Below, piece after piece: positions 22,097 to 34,401 of a DNA stretch of 64,000 bases; the stretch's first letter is position 1; each line of letters starts with the position of its first letter. The notes beneath the pieces were generated by a model. The model did not search any database, was not told the DNA's origin, and saw nothing but the letters and a program-made list of their open reading frames with translations. This DNA comes from Strongylocentrotus purpuratus (taxonomy: Eukaryota > Echinodermata > Echinoidea > Camarodonta > Strongylocentrotidae): positions 682,001 to 746,000 of the forward strand of contig NW_022145532.1 in the NCBI RefSeq assembly GCF_000002235.5, in the 5' to 3' direction. The translations under genes and the position numbers were made by a program.

Positions 22097-22640
22097 GCGT
22101 ACGCAGGGGGAGGGGGTTTGGGGGTTCAAACCCCCCCCCCTTTGGTATTTTTATGTGTGTAAACCCCCCTAAAAAAAACTAAAACCCCCCCCCCTTTGTT
22201 TTGTTTTGTTTTTTTTGTTTTTTTTTGTTTTTTCTTAAAAGTTATTTTATTGTTCATTCAATTCACAAGAAATAATAACAGAATGATAACATATATATAA
22301 TTCGTCATAATATTACAAGATATTGGAGTTACAATACTTTCACGTAAATGAATTATATAATAACAAATCACAACTTTCCATTTTTACATCTCAAACTATT
22401 ACAAATGCATAACAAAGCATACTTACATTTATTATCACAGAAACATAACAGAACTATATACAGTTATAAGTTATTACTCATTATAACAATATGATATGTT
22501 GTGCACTGAATGAGTAATATTTACCCCCAAAAAGAGCCTCACGCACAGATAGACACACACTCAGACATACACTCATATACTCAGACACACATACAATCTT
22601 ACCTATCCCCCATCCCCTTCTATACCCAAAGCTTTCTAAA
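22097..22640. mobile_element. Inserted repeat with GCGTACGCAGGGGG end
   Basis: The sequence switches at about 22097 to GGGCGTACGCAGGGGG, then short poly-C blocks with TTTGGGGGTTCAAACCCC, then T-rich and AT-rich DNA with no ORF. It separates the LINE ORF1 fragment from another DUF7869-like scrap. The class is unknown; the GC-rich end resembles hAT-like short elements. Confidence 0.5.
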
Positions 22641-22641
22641 C

Positions 22642-22830
22642 TTTTAGCCTCTTTGGCGATAAGATATCTCTATCGCCAACTAGAGCCTTTACTCTGTCAA
22701 TACTTCTTCAGGGGCAGCAGCAATTATTGCATCACATCCATCTTTGGTGAGGCAATCTGACAATAGTTCCACCTTTTGTTTGATGGTCTTCTGCTTAAGA
22801 TACAAGAGCCCTTCAGTTAACATTTGGCAT
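22642..22830 (-). pseudogene. DUF7869-like gene, third partial copy
   Basis: About 190 bp match 21380-21560 and 19640-19830 with a small internal deletion. It covers the LIAKEA and DCLTKDG coding region only. It shows the source gene was copied at least three times here. Confidence 0.7.
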
Positions 22831-23071
22831 CTGATCTTGGCGTTGAACTTCTCTCCCTGAGTGTCGAGATTTTGTACTGGTTGTTTGCATTGTGGTTAGG
22901 CCTATAGATGCCCTGTTCACAATAAAGAAGCTTCTGTAACATTTAGAATGGTCATTCGCACTACCACTTTCTTGTTCCAGATAGACTTCTGTAGTTACAT
23001 CTAGTTCGTAGAAATCTTTTTCATTTGATCAAATACATTTTGGGCCTCTTTTTAACTGGCCCTAGGGGCCA

Positions 23072-23195
23072 CATGCAGCAGAGGGGCTCCGGCAGACGTC
23101 CACAGTCGGATATACTAGGTTCCTCCTTGAATGTTCCAATACTCAGATATTGGTACCTTGTTCGTTCGTTCAAAGTGCACTGTTGCCAGGCTATT
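23072..23195 (+). repeat. Dispersed repeat, copy 2
   Basis: This is the inverted match of 5466-5588. It includes CCAATACTCAGATATTGG and GGTACCTTGTTCGTT. No coding potential was recognised. Confidence 0.75.
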
Positions 23196-23284
23196 ACATT
23201 TTTATAAAATAAATCTACACCGTTTACCATGGTATATCCCCCCCCTCCCCCTCAGTGTTATTAAGGGTACGCATATGTGCGTTC

Positions 23285-23450
23285 CCAGCAACCCCCCCCC
23301 CCCCTTCTCAGCATAAGTCTGGTATGTAAAGTCAATACGGGTAGATCTTTTTCTTTTGTAATTATGAGCCTTTTCAGCACCCCCCCCCCCCCTTTTCAGC
23401 ATAAGTCTGGTTTGTAAAGTCAATAGGGGCAGATCTTTTTCTTTGTTACG
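23285..23450. repeat. 93-bp tandem repeat, two copies with poly-C
   Basis: A poly-C run, then TTYTCAGCATAAGTCTGGT, AAAGTCAATA and AGATCTTTTTCTTT, occurs twice in direct order with a spacing of about 90-94 bases. Confidence 0.8.
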
Positions 23451-25090
23451 AGCCAGAGATTTTGGGAACATGCATGAATGAGGCATTGCTGTCTCCTTGT
23501 AAAGAGGTGTTTTTTAATACCAAGGTTTTATGGAGGGAGGGAGGGAGTAAGTACCAGCCCATTTCAAATAGTTATTCATGTGTCTGATAGAAAGAAAGTG
23601 AATACAAATCAGAGATAATATGAAATACATGACTGTATGGCTTTAATCTTGGTCAATTAATTTTGGTCTCATGTTTTTATACAAAAGACGTTGATAATGT
23701 GTTATGATCGACATTGCTATATTGTTGTAATATTTTATGTACCTGCCACCGAAGTTGGTGCCACTGGCAATATGTTTCCAAACAAGACTTGAAACCGAGA
23801 TGCAGAATAAGCCAACCATTCACTCAGGTCATCAATAATTATATCTTCGTTTAATGACAGATAAGTCTGATAGAATACCTTCTGTAAGAAAATCTGAATA
23901 TATTGACTGGCAACATCATCTCATATAAATGTAAGGTTTTTTTGTTTGTTGTTGGGGTTTTTTTTTTTACCTACGGTATTACTTTTTTTGAGATAAAAGA
24001 TATGTATATGAAACAGCTCCAAATCAATTCTTGGTAGTTCATATGTTATGGTTTGATGATCAAATATTTATTTTTAATTAAAAAACAAACCTGTAAACCA
24101 TATGCATTTGAATTTGAATTTGAATTATTGATATGTACCCCAGGATTGACCTTCGGATCATCCCTTTCATCCTGATTTTAATTCAATAATTTTTTATTTG
24201 AAAAGTGAATAATAATGTTACATCGCACATGCCCTTATGTTGGAAAGAAAATGAGTCCTATATTAGGACCAGCAGGAAATTTGTATGCATGGCCAGACCA
24301 ACCAGAAAAGGAAACAGTAGATGAAGATGTTATGTGAGAAAATTAATCTGGACAGATGTCAGTTGGAGTATGAGTAATTAGATTTTGATTGACACAATCT
24401 ATTATTTGTTCCAAACCTATAATGCTCCAAATGTATGATTTTAATAGAAATATGTCAAGATTCGTTTTAATATGCATACATCCATGATCTGATAACCATG
24501 TTGTGCAATGCAATTTCGTAAGAAAAATTATTAAAATATGATTGATACTTAAAAAGCACTTTCTCTGTTCTTCATTTCTATTACTTCTATCTTCATCATT
24601 TTTTAATACTTTACATGTTTAGTGTGTTTGTTATCACTTACCTTGTATTTGTGCAATCAGTAATTGGTCATTACAGTTTGAACATCATAGATGATGTCGA
24701 TCAAAATTCGTGCATGAAGCAATTCTAGTAAAAATACAAACATATTTTAATCCAAACAAGTGTATGTAAAAAGACTATCAGAAAGAAAAAAAAAGAGACA
24801 GAGACAGAAGAGAGATGCATATTCGATTTACTTCGTATTTAGTTATGAACGAAAGATGTGGGCTTACATGGATCTGACTGAGAATAAATAGTCTGCAGTT
24901 GGCATTTTGTAGGATGGTAAATTTGGAGCCGATATGAACAGGCATATGGATAGCGAGAAAATTGAGAATAGCTATATTTGGAAGATCGCAAAATCACATG
25001 TGTAGTTTGATCAGTCGATGAGATATGTAGGATGAATGAATTTTCCATAACAGAATAAACAGAAACGGGACTAAATAAAAGATTTAGTGG
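23451..25090. other. Gene-free AT-rich stretch
   Basis: No coding exon, RNA gene or clear repeat was identified. Small ORFs here lack motifs. Confidence 0.45.
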
Positions 25091-25091
25091 C

Positions 25092-25200
25092 GTATACTGA
25101 AGTGGCTCGTGGGAGGGGTAGGGGGAAAGGTTAAGTCGAGGTGAGGGTCGTGCCCCTTAGTCCCCTCTCTCCCCTCTCCTCCCCTTGAATCCGCCACTTG
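25092..25200. mobile_element. Short GC-rich repeat ending in TGAATCCGCCACTTG
   Basis: A G-rich left part and a C-rich right part converge on CCCCTTGAATCCGCCACTTG. The reverse complement, CAAGTGGCGGATTCAAGGGG, has the form of hAT-like element ends seen elsewhere in the window. The left end AAGTGGCT is only a partial match. Confidence 0.4.
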
Positions 25201-25930
25201 CATTCTATTTTGACGACGTACTGCAATACAAGTTACAAATTGCGACATAGATACATGCCAGTAATATGTCAGGAGAGAATAGTTTCTATGTTTGCATAAT
25301 AAATGTCGCACTATGAATATATTGAATTGAATCATTGTCAAATTGAATTGACGTCCTCCATGTTGGTATGAAGCAAGCTATACAAAATGTTTCACTGCCA
25401 AGGTGATCAATCTTACTTTCAACAACTGTGCGATTGATCCTTCTTATTGATAATATGATAAAGAAAAATTATGCAATTTTGCAAGAATAACAAGTGAAAA
25501 AAGGGTTTTTACACAGAGCCATGGATCTAATATCCTATAACATAATTTAAGTATGTTTTTTAATAGCAAAAATCTTTTGGTTAATTTACAAATATTTGAC
25601 CGTTAAATATTTTCAGACATCTTGTGATAAATATATATTCTCTTCATATATATCTTGAACATGACGATATTTTCTCTGTTTTATCAGTGTGCAGGAGGTT
25701 TTCAAGTTCGGCGATACGTGCAGAAAGTATCCTAGAGAGAAATTTAAGACAGATTAGTTTCATCGTGGATTTTGTTAATAAGACACTGCTATTGCGCAAT
25801 TTATTATCTTATTTTCCATGTTCAAGAATAGCTGTTGATCAACTCAGTCGTGTAGGGGGGTCTGCAGAAGAGCGATACTACTTTGATTGAATACTGCCGA
25901 TAACAACAGTTTTAGGAAAATGGTCCGTGC

Positions 25931-25994
<64 letters not shown>

Positions 25995-26536
25995 AAGAGA
26001 TGGGGGAAGAGGAAAGGGGGAAAGAGAAACACTAAGTGCAAATTCTGTCAATTTACATATACATTTACACATAGCTCGCAGTCATAAAAACATAACCATG
26101 GGATCAAAGGGCCATGATGTATTGACTGGGATTCTCGTGCAAGAGACAATTTGCCGAAAGCCGAATGTATAAAAGGGAAAAAGGGGGTAAAAAGAAAAGA
26201 AAGACAAGGAATTCCAAAGTACGATTCTCGTTGGGTTACATTACTTCAAAGTGGGAGAGGAAATCGCTTGTTCGCAAATTCAAAATATCGCAATTCAAAT
26301 TAATACCTCTCCGGATAAACAAAAACAACAAAAAAACACAGTCACACCCACTAATAGTCTTCTCATAACAGTCAAACAGGCATGTAATGTTATAAGTGTA
26401 TTCATGTCAACAATCCTTGAGAACTGTCTGTAATTGGTATATAAACATGACTTCGCTTCGAGTTTCTTTCTTTTGTCAGCCTCAAGTTCCACAGATTGAG
26501 AGAGACAGAGAGAGAGAGTGAGACAGAGAGAGAGAC

Positions 26537-26588
<52 letters not shown>

Positions 26589-27320
26589 CAAACACTACTT
26601 TCGTTCGTGGACATGAATAACCCCTGAAGAAGAGGTACACACGCCATCACTTTGTAATCAGAGGCGCGTGATACTACTTTTTTTTTGAGGGGGGGGGGGG
26701 GGGGGTTGGGCTTGAAGGCTCGATTTTTTTTCTTCTGCAACGCCATTGAACTCATTATTTCAATGAGCTCATGCTTATAAAACTTCTTGCACATGAGTAC
26801 TTATTTTTCTTATTTCCTAGGAGGGGGGTTGGTGTCATTATTGACCAAGTTTTAAGATTGGGCAAGGGAAAAGGGGAGGGGCGTTAAACACCCGTCAATA
26901 CATCCTATTGAGGAAAAACTTTATGCATGTAGATAACAAGTGAGTGATGCGAGGTCCATGCCTCCCCTCCATAAAATGAGGTATTTCCACCTGTGTTCGA
27001 ACACGAGTGCGAGACATTAAGTAAATTAAAAACACGTAGCTTCACATGCAAACTTCGGCGGACTTATTGAATTAAGAAAGGTGAATCACTATACGAACTG
27101 AAGTATAGAATTATGCCTGTATGCGTGCACAGAAAACCCGTTTAACGTCATCAATAAGACAAAAACAAATTCTGAATCAGTATATATTTTTAAATGCTGT
27201 AAGGTTTTTTATCTTTTATATTCCTAAGTAATTAAGATTTAATTTAGGCTTCTTACAGGTACCTTTTAGTCTAAACAAAAGCATTTCTGGAGGGTTCTTG
27301 TTTGATGCTATACATTTATA
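25201..27320. other. Gene-free stretch with GA microsatellites
   Basis: Pure (GA)n tracts lie at about 25934-25990 and 26538-26583, with imperfect GA repeats at 26498-26537. A G run is at 26690-26705. Open frames across these tracts are simple-repeat artefacts. No gene was seen. Confidence 0.6.
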
Positions 27321-27322
27321 TA

Positions 27323-27651
27323 CAGTGCGTCCCAGGAAAAACGGAACCGAGAATTATCGGTGTTTTATCATAACTTAATCACAATTAAAATTAATAAATG
27401 ACACATATTTGTAAAGCTTAGATCCTCCTCTTTCATTTGATTCAACTCATATGATGCATATTTCACACGTGGATGATTAAGAACAATTTGAAGAGAGGAT
27501 ACCAAAAAGTAATTTGGCGGGCGGTATCTAAATTTCAAAGAGGAAATCTCATTTCTAGAAAGTTCATTTTCTGCCCTTTCATATGAAACCTCAATCAGCT
27601 TGCATTTCTACAATTTGGTTAAACGAATTCGTTTTCACTGGCTGCCTGCCG
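27323..27651 (+). mobile_element. Tc1/mariner-like end (truncated)
   Basis: The sequence CAGTGCGTCCCAGGAAAAAC starts right after TA at 27321-27322, the form of a Tc1/mariner terminal repeat with TA target. About 330 bp follow without a transposase frame before another element begins at 27652. No matching inverted end was found in the window. Confidence 0.5.
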
Positions 27652-28653
27652 CAGGCGCGGATCCAGGATTTCTTAGGGGGGGGGGGCCAAATTTGAAATT
27701 AATTTGAAATTTAGTGTGCTGAAATTTGAAAATCCTGCCGGCCGATAGTTCGCTTAGTGGGGGGGGGGGGGGGGGGGTTAGTGAGCACTTAATATTTGTT
27801 TTTATTTTGTCCCCGAAACTTTGAAAATCGTTCAGTGGAGGGGGGATGGGGGGGTGGCATAGTGAGGGGTCCCCTTGAGCAAAGAAGAAAAGGTACATTT
27901 CTGTTCATTTTTTTTACAAGAATAATATTTAAGCATAATGTTTAAATAATTGAAATTTCTCCCAAGAAGCATTACATTTATAAAAGAATAATATTGTCCT
28001 AGGGGGAAATTTTCCGGGGGTAGTTGTTATCCTCGGGGTGGTTGTCCTTGGGGTAGATAGAGAGAGAGAGAGAGAAAGAAAAGAGAGGGAGAGACTGAAT
28101 GAGATGAAGTGAAGGGAGGTTGGGAGTGGGGGGGGGGGGGGGGTGTCAGGGACGGATCTAGGGAGGGGGCACAGGAGGCACGTGCCCCCCCCAAAAAAAA
28201 ATAATAAATAAAAAATAGTGCGCACTACCCCCCCCCCCCTCCATCACTGAGCGAGTTTGCGGCGCGATTTTCAAATTTTCGGGAACAAAAAAAAAAATAT
28301 ATATATATATTTCCTCTTACCCTCCCCCCCCCCCCCCCCCGCTTTTTCAGCGGCTGGCTGAGTCGTTGCGATTTTTTTTGGACCAAACAAAAATATATAT
28401 ATGTCCTCTTACCCCCCCCCCCCCCCCGTGTGCCCCCCCCCCCCCCCCAGGCGCGGATCCAGGGGGGGCCGAGCGGGCCTTGGCCCCCCCCCCCCCCCGC
28501 AAAAAAAAAAAAAAAAAAAAAAAAAGAGAGAGAAGAAAGGAAAAGAAGGAAAAGGGAAAGAGGAGAGAAGGGAAAGAAAGAAGAGAAAGAAAAAAGAAAA
28601 GGGGGAAGAAGGAGATTGGGGGGGTCGAAAGGACCTTGCCTCTCAGGCTGTTG

Positions 28654-28687
<34 letters not shown>

Positions 28688-29238
28688 AAAAAAAATAAGA
28701 GAGAAGGAAGGAAAGGGAAAGAAATGACATAATTCCGAGATTTTTCCTCACTTTTGAGTAAATACGTTTGTATGTGTTTGTTGGAGAATGACAAATTACT
28801 AAATTTACAGCCAGGCAAGAAATATGATTCTTGAGATTCCTACATGTCAGGCCCGAGGTGGGGCGGGGATCGGGAGCCTCGAGCTCCCCCCCCCCCCCCC
28901 ACTTTTTTGAAAAAGTATATTAAAGAGAAATAAAATAGAATGAGAGCAAGAAAGAAACAATAGTTAACTGCCAGTGTTAAAAATTAATGAGGCATCTAAA
29001 TATGCTCATCTGACCGTGATTAAATGCCTACAACCCCTAAGCTCCCGTGGGCTCTGCCCCTGGATTCCACCTAGGACCCTACGGCGGGCCCTTAGATACT
29101 CATCTGACGGTAATTTAATGCCTAAAACCCCTGATTGGGGGGGGGGGCTTCGCCCCCTGGAACCCACCAGGGGCCCTAAGGCGAGCCCCTAAATGCTTGC
29201 GGGGTCGGACAAGGTATCAAAATGTGTTTATCTGACCG
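27652..29238. repeat. Cluster of CAGGCGCGGATCCAG-type ends with poly-G/poly-C
   Basis: CAGGCGCGGATCCAGGATTT begins at 27652 and a second CAGGCGCGGATCCAGG is near 28449. A related CAGGGACGGATCTAGG lies at 28146. Between them are long G or C runs and a (GA)n tract near 28056. These look like several truncated copies of one hAT-like or unclassified family stacked together. Long homopolymers make sequence and length here unreliable. Confidence 0.6.
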
Positions 29239-32227
29239 CAGGCGCGTAGCCAGGGGGGGGGGGGGCGGTCCCCCCAAATCGGAAGAGGACGTAGGAAGAA
29301 AAAAGAGCAGACAAAGAACACATTTAAAAAAGGATTAAGAGTATAGACAACGGTACAACGCATCGTCTTCTTTCTCTAATAATTTAATGAAACGTCAAAG
29401 CTTCGCTCAGGAGGGGAGGGGGGAACTGAATTCAGACAAGGATTAAGAATCGAGAACGGTACAGCGAATCGTCTTCTTTCTCTCATAATCTTGTGAAACG
29501 TCAAAGCTTCAGCGCGAAGCGCAAGAGTGGGGAACCTGAATTCAGACGAGGATTCAGAGGCGAGAACGGTTATACGAATCTTTAATGATTTAATGAAACG
29601 TAAAAGCCTCCGCGCTTCGCGCGGGATGGAGGAGAAACTATATTCCGACGAGGATTATTTTTCGAGAACGGTACAACGAATCGTCTTCTTTCTCTAATGA
29701 GTTAACGAAAATTAAAAACTTCCTGAATTCAGACGAGGATTTAGAGTCGAGAACTGTACAGCCAATCGTCTTCTTTCTCTCATAACATTATGAAATCTAA
29801 AAGCTTCCGCGCTTCGCGGGAATTCAGACGAGGATTCAGAGGCGAGAACGGTAATACGAATCTTTAATAAATTAATGAAACGTAAAAGCTTCCGCGCTCT
29901 CTAATGAGTTAACGAAAATTAAAAACTTCCTGAATTCAGACGAGGATTTAGAGTCGAGAACTGTACAGCCAATCGTCTTCTTTCTCTCATAACATTATGA
30001 AATCTAAAAGCTTCCGCGCTTTGCGCGGGAAGGGGGGGGGGAGGGGGACCTGAATTCGGACGAGGATTAAGAGTCGAGAACTGTACAACGAATCGTCATC
30101 TTTCGAATGATTTAATGAAACGTAAAAGCTTCCGCGCTTAACGCGGGATGGGGGGAACTGAATTCAGACGAGGATTAAGAGTCGAGAACTGTACAGCCAA
30201 TCGTCTTCTTTCTCTCATAATCTTATGAAATTTAAAAGCTTCCGCGCTTCGCGCGGGAAAGGAGGGGGGTGACCTGAATTCGGACGATGATTAAGAGTCG
30301 AGAACTGTAAAACGGATCGTCTTCTTCCGAATGCTTAAATGAAACGTAAAGGCTTCCGCGCTTCGCGCGGGAGGGGGGGGGAAATGAATTCAGACGAGGA
30401 TTCAGAGGCGAGAACGGTAATACGAATCTTTAATAAATTAATGAAATGTAAAAGCTTCCGCGCTTCGCGCGGGATGGAGGGGAAACTATATTCCGACGAG
30501 GATTATTTTTCGAGAACGGTACAACGAATCGTCTTCTTTCTCTAATGATTTAATGAAAATTAAAAACTTCCGCGCTTCGCGCGGGAGGGGAGGGACCTGA
30601 AATTGGACGAGGATTAAGAGTCGAGAATTACTGTACAACGAATCGTCTTCTTTCGAATTATTTAATGACACGTAAAAGCTTCCGCGCTTAGCGCGGGTTG
30701 GGGGGGGAACTGAATTCAGACGAGGATTAAGAATCGAGAACTGTACAGCCAATCGTCTTCTTTCTCTCATAATCTTATGAAACTTAAAAGCTTCCGCGCT
30801 TCGCGCGGGAAAGGGGGGGGGGGGGACCTGAATTCGGACGATGATTAAGAATCGAGAACTGTAAAACGGATCGTCTTCTTTCGAATGCTTTAATGAAACG
30901 TAAAGGCTTCCGCGCTTCGCGCGGGAGGGGGGGGGGAAATGAATTCAGACGAGGATTCAGAGGCGAGAACGGTAATACGAATCTTTAATAAATTAATGAA
31001 ACGTAAAAGCTTCCGCGCTTCGCGCGGGATGGAGGGGAAACTATATTCCGACGAGGATTATTTTTCGAGAACGGTACAACGAATCGTCTTCTTTCTCTAA
31101 TGATTTAATGAAAATTAAAAAATTCCGCGCTTCGCGCGGGAGGGGAGGGACCTGAAATTGGACGAGGATTAAGAGTCGAGAACTGTACAACGAATCGTCT
31201 TCTTTCGAATGATTTAATGAAACGTAAAAGCTTCCGCGCTTCGCGCGGGAGGGGGGGGAGGGACTGAATTCAGACGAGGATTAAGAGTCGAGAACGGTAC
31301 AACGAATCGTCTTCTTTCTCTAATGATTTAATGAAACGTAAAAGCTTCCGCGCTTCGCGCGAGAGGGGGGCGGACCTGAATTCAGACGAGGATTAAGAGT
31401 CGAGAGCTCTCCAAAGAATCGTCTTCTTTCGAATGATTTAATGAAACGTAAAAGCTTCCGCACTTAGCGCGGGAGGGGGGAACTGAATTCAGACGAGGAT
31501 TAAGAGTCGAGAACTGTACAGCCAATCGTCTTCTTTCTCTCATAATCTTATGGAACTTAAAAGCTTCCGCGCTTCGCGCGGGAAAGAGGGGGGGGGACCT
31601 GAATTTGGACGAGGATTAAGAGTCGAGAACTGTACAACGAATCGGCTTCTTTCGAATGATTCGCGCGTGATGTAGGGGGAACTAAATTGCGACGAGGATT
31701 ATTTTCGAGAACGGAATAACGAATCGTCTTCTTTCTCTGATTCAATGAATCGTAAAAGCTTCCGCGCTTCGCGCGGAAGGGGGAAAACAGATTTCAGGCG
31801 AGGATTACAGTCGAAAACGGTACAACGAATCGTCTTCTTTCTCTAATGATTAAAGGAAACTTAAAAAGCTTCCGCGCGAACCTGAATTCAGACGAGGATT
31901 AAGAGTCGAGAACTCTCCAAAGAATCGTAATAATTTAATAAATCGTAAAATTTTCCGCGCTTTGCGCGGGAGGGGAAAAACTAAATTCAGACGAGAATTA
32001 TTTTTTAGAACGGTACAACGAATCGTCTTATTTCTCTAATAATTTAATGAAACTTCAAAACTTCCGCGTTCGCGGAGGAGGGAGGGGGAAACTCGCCCCT
32101 CCCTGCATCGACCCCCCCCCCCGCATTACGTCATTGTTGGTCACCATTACGTACCAATATTTGGCTCGCATAATTTCAAATTTGGGCCCCCCCCCCCCCC
32201 CCCTAAGAAATCCTGGATCCCCCCCTG
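29239..32227. repeat. Hairpin minisatellite array 2 (about 26 units) inside a mobile element
   Basis: Units of about 110 bp run from about 29300 to 32080. Each contains CAGACGAGGATTAAGAGTCG, GTACAACGAATCGTCTTC, TTTAATGAAACG and AAAGCTTCCGCGC, then TTCGCGCGGGA. The CCGCGC/GCGCGG palindrome makes a hairpin per unit. Variant types recur in fixed order: a 'GATTCAGAGGCGAGAACGG' type at about 30396 and 30948, and a 'TTCCGACGAGGATTATTTTT' type at 30490 and 31042, giving a ~552-bp higher-order repeat. The left boundary has CAGGCGCGTAGCCAGG (29239); the right flank matches that of array 1. Confidence 0.8.
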
Positions 32228-32468
32228 CCCCCCCCCCCCCCCCCCCGGGAAAAAAATTCTGGATCCGCCTCTGTGTGTGAAGGTGGGAGCAGGCAGGTGG
32301 TGGGGGAGAAAATGGATAAGCATTATGCTCAGTCTGTATTAAGAAATACCTCTCCTCATATGAAGATGACTCCGAAGATAGGGTCAGGTCACGCATAGTT
32401 TGTAAGTGTTAACCTGACGGCGAAGTTACTTCCATTTCCTATAATCCAAAATCAATCTAATCCGGGTA
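32228..32468. other. Spacer with further TGGATCCGCC-type end
   Basis: A second C run followed by TTCTGGATCCGCCTCTG ends near 32274. The rest is unremarkable. Confidence 0.4.
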
Positions 32469-32900
32469 GCGTTATTTTTTTATGCGGCACAGATTGGGGC
32501 TTTTTTTTAAAGGGGTCTTGATTTACAGACTAATAGTGGTCGTGTGCGTACTAGACAGTATGAGGTCTGTTTTTAATAGTGTTACATTTATTCCACTACC
32601 GTATGGAAAATCATTACATCAACAATCAAAATCAAATTGGAAATCTGAAGAGGAGGCAGCACGTCAATAAGGAAAACATCACAATAATTAGTCAATAAAA
32701 CTTAACTAACTTAAACGAAGAGGAATGTTATCTAAACACATAGTTCGCGATGGATATACAAACTTCTTCGCAGCGCTAATGCGCTAGCTAACATGACTAG
32801 TCTCACGTACGTGCAGACACTATTCAGAAGGGAAAGAACGTACTTCCCATAGGTTTAACACGCGCCATGCCCCAATATGTGCCGCATAAAAAAATAACGC
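32469..32900. mobile_element. Mutator-like MITE, 432 bp, with 9-bp target duplication
   Basis: The ends are inverted repeats of about 32 bp with one or two mismatches, starting GCGTTATTTTTTTATGCGGC. The 9-bp direct repeat ATCCGGGTA flanks it exactly (32460-32468 and 32901-32909). A 9-bp duplication with longer inverted repeats fits the Mutator superfamily. No transposase is encoded. Confidence 0.85.
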
Positions 32901-32959
32901 ATCCGGGTAAGTCAATTACGGCCCGTCCCCCTCACTCCACCTGAGAAAGGTATCACTTC

Positions 32960-33247
32960 TGATTGGTTAAAAAGTTTGCTTTACCGCCTGTCATGAATAG
33001 TAGGCTTTTCGTGATTGGTCAGATAAGGGATATTTTTTTAATTTTAATTTCAAAAATGATAAATAAGCAATGCTTTTTCATTCAGTTTCATCCCCTTTTG
33101 TATTAAAAAAAGAACAATTTTATCTTTAAACTTTATTTAAAAGTGGAACGAAACGTTTTTTTTATTGGTAACCAAACAATAATTTTCGAAACTAAGCAAG
33201 GTTCATGCTCCACGATTGGTCAGTTATGTGAAACTCTGATGACGTCA
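32960..33247. promoter_or_regulatory. Cluster of inverted CCAAT boxes and a CRE
   Basis: GATTGG occurs at 32961, 33013 and 33214, and ATTGG at 33164. Two of these share the longer block CGTGATTGGTCAG / CACGATTGGTCAG. A perfect CRE palindrome TGACGTCA sits at 33240-33247. The kinase start codon is about 1.15 kb downstream, so a promoter or enhancer role is only a guess. Confidence 0.35.
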
Positions 33248-33304
33248 TTACATTGACATTGACAACTTGAATGACAGTATCGTCACAAGGCACTGGCTTC
33301 TGCG

Positions 33305-33438
33305 CGTTACAGGGCGTGAAAGGGCGTAGTTAAAGCGCTTAACTCCAATACGGGCCACTAAACTGGAAGCATAATGATGCGCTTCATGTATGCGCTGCGC
33401 GTTGCAAGTATTTACGCCCTAGCTAACGCCCTGGTAAC
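33305..33438. repeat. Foldback with GGGCGT / ACGCCC arms
   Basis: GTTACAGGGCGT...AGGGCGTA on the left (about 33307-33330) pairs with TACGCCCTAGCTAACGCCCT...GTAAC on the right (about 33410-33438). The loop contains AAGCGCTTAA. Probably a tiny MITE. Confidence 0.6.
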
Positions 33439-34401
33439 AAAAATGTACACAAATCACATTCTCTTGCACTTTGCGATCTCGAGAACTTTCTGCCAAACTT
33501 TTGACAGTTTTTGCCTATTTTCCACTCTTTTAAAAGATCTTATTTCCATCCGCCACGTAAGTACCTAATTCTTACACATTAATGATTATTTAGATCAAAT
33601 TTGAAGAAAAACGGAACAATATTCTATATTTTATCGAAGCAAAAAGAACTTTTCGTTGACTTTTGTTGTTCACATCTATTCCCGTATCATGACGACGCTG
33701 TTAACTATGATCTTGATCATGATGTCTGCCAAACCCGCTTACGTGATGATATTATCTCCCCTTTTCTTTTCATGTGCTATTTATGCATTTCAACTTCGTC
33801 TCCTTTTTTCTTTCGCCCCCCCCCCCTCGTTTAGATCACAGTTTCTAAATAATATCACTGGAAATGTTTTGCGTTGGACGTCTTCGCTCCCCACACCCCT
33901 ATATCCTTGGCAGACCTTTACCCTGTATCAGGTCAACTTTTCCTGTTGCCATCCCGATGGCTATCCCCCAGGATGTAAGCAAGAAAATAAAACATGAAAT
34001 GAAATAAATAAAATAATAAGAAAAATATATAGAGGTATATAGATCCAGATAGATACGAAAAATTCTTCAAACGATCAACAAAAACATGATAACCAACGTA
34101 AAATATATAGGCAAAAATGTTAACAAAATGAAGAAGAAAAAACAGTTATTTGGAAGATAATACGAAAAAGAAAATATAAAACACATTTAGATAGTATACT
34201 TTGCGTTTACCATGCATAGTCACTGGAATTGTGTAGGTGGCCTACTGTATGATATAGCCGTATACATGGACATCAGTTCACCGATACACACAAAAAAAAC
34301 AGTTACAATTTTTGCCTCAAACTTGATATAAACAGGAGTTATGTAGGTCCTTCCAAGACCCCAGCTTCTCTCTGCCTTCTACCATCTCACCCACACCAGC
34401 T
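33439..34401 (+). other. Upstream flank and 5' UTR of the kinase gene
   Basis: AT-rich with no coding exon recognised. The pyrimidine-rich stretch just before 34402 (CTTCTCTCTGCCTTCTACC) is likely 5' UTR. No clear TATA box can be tied to a start. Confidence 0.4.

Noticed and set aside
25844-26591. Several Ser/Leu- or Arg/Glu-repeat ORFs
   Set aside because: They are translations of GA microsatellites with no other coding signal.
28225-28818. Long Gly/Pro/Lys/Phe-rich ORFs on both strands
   Set aside because: They are produced by homopolymer G/C and A-rich tracts in stacked repeats.
29300-32080. CRISPR-like repeat array
   Set aside because: Units are contiguous, ~110 bp, variable, without unique spacers or cas genes, and the setting is eukaryotic.
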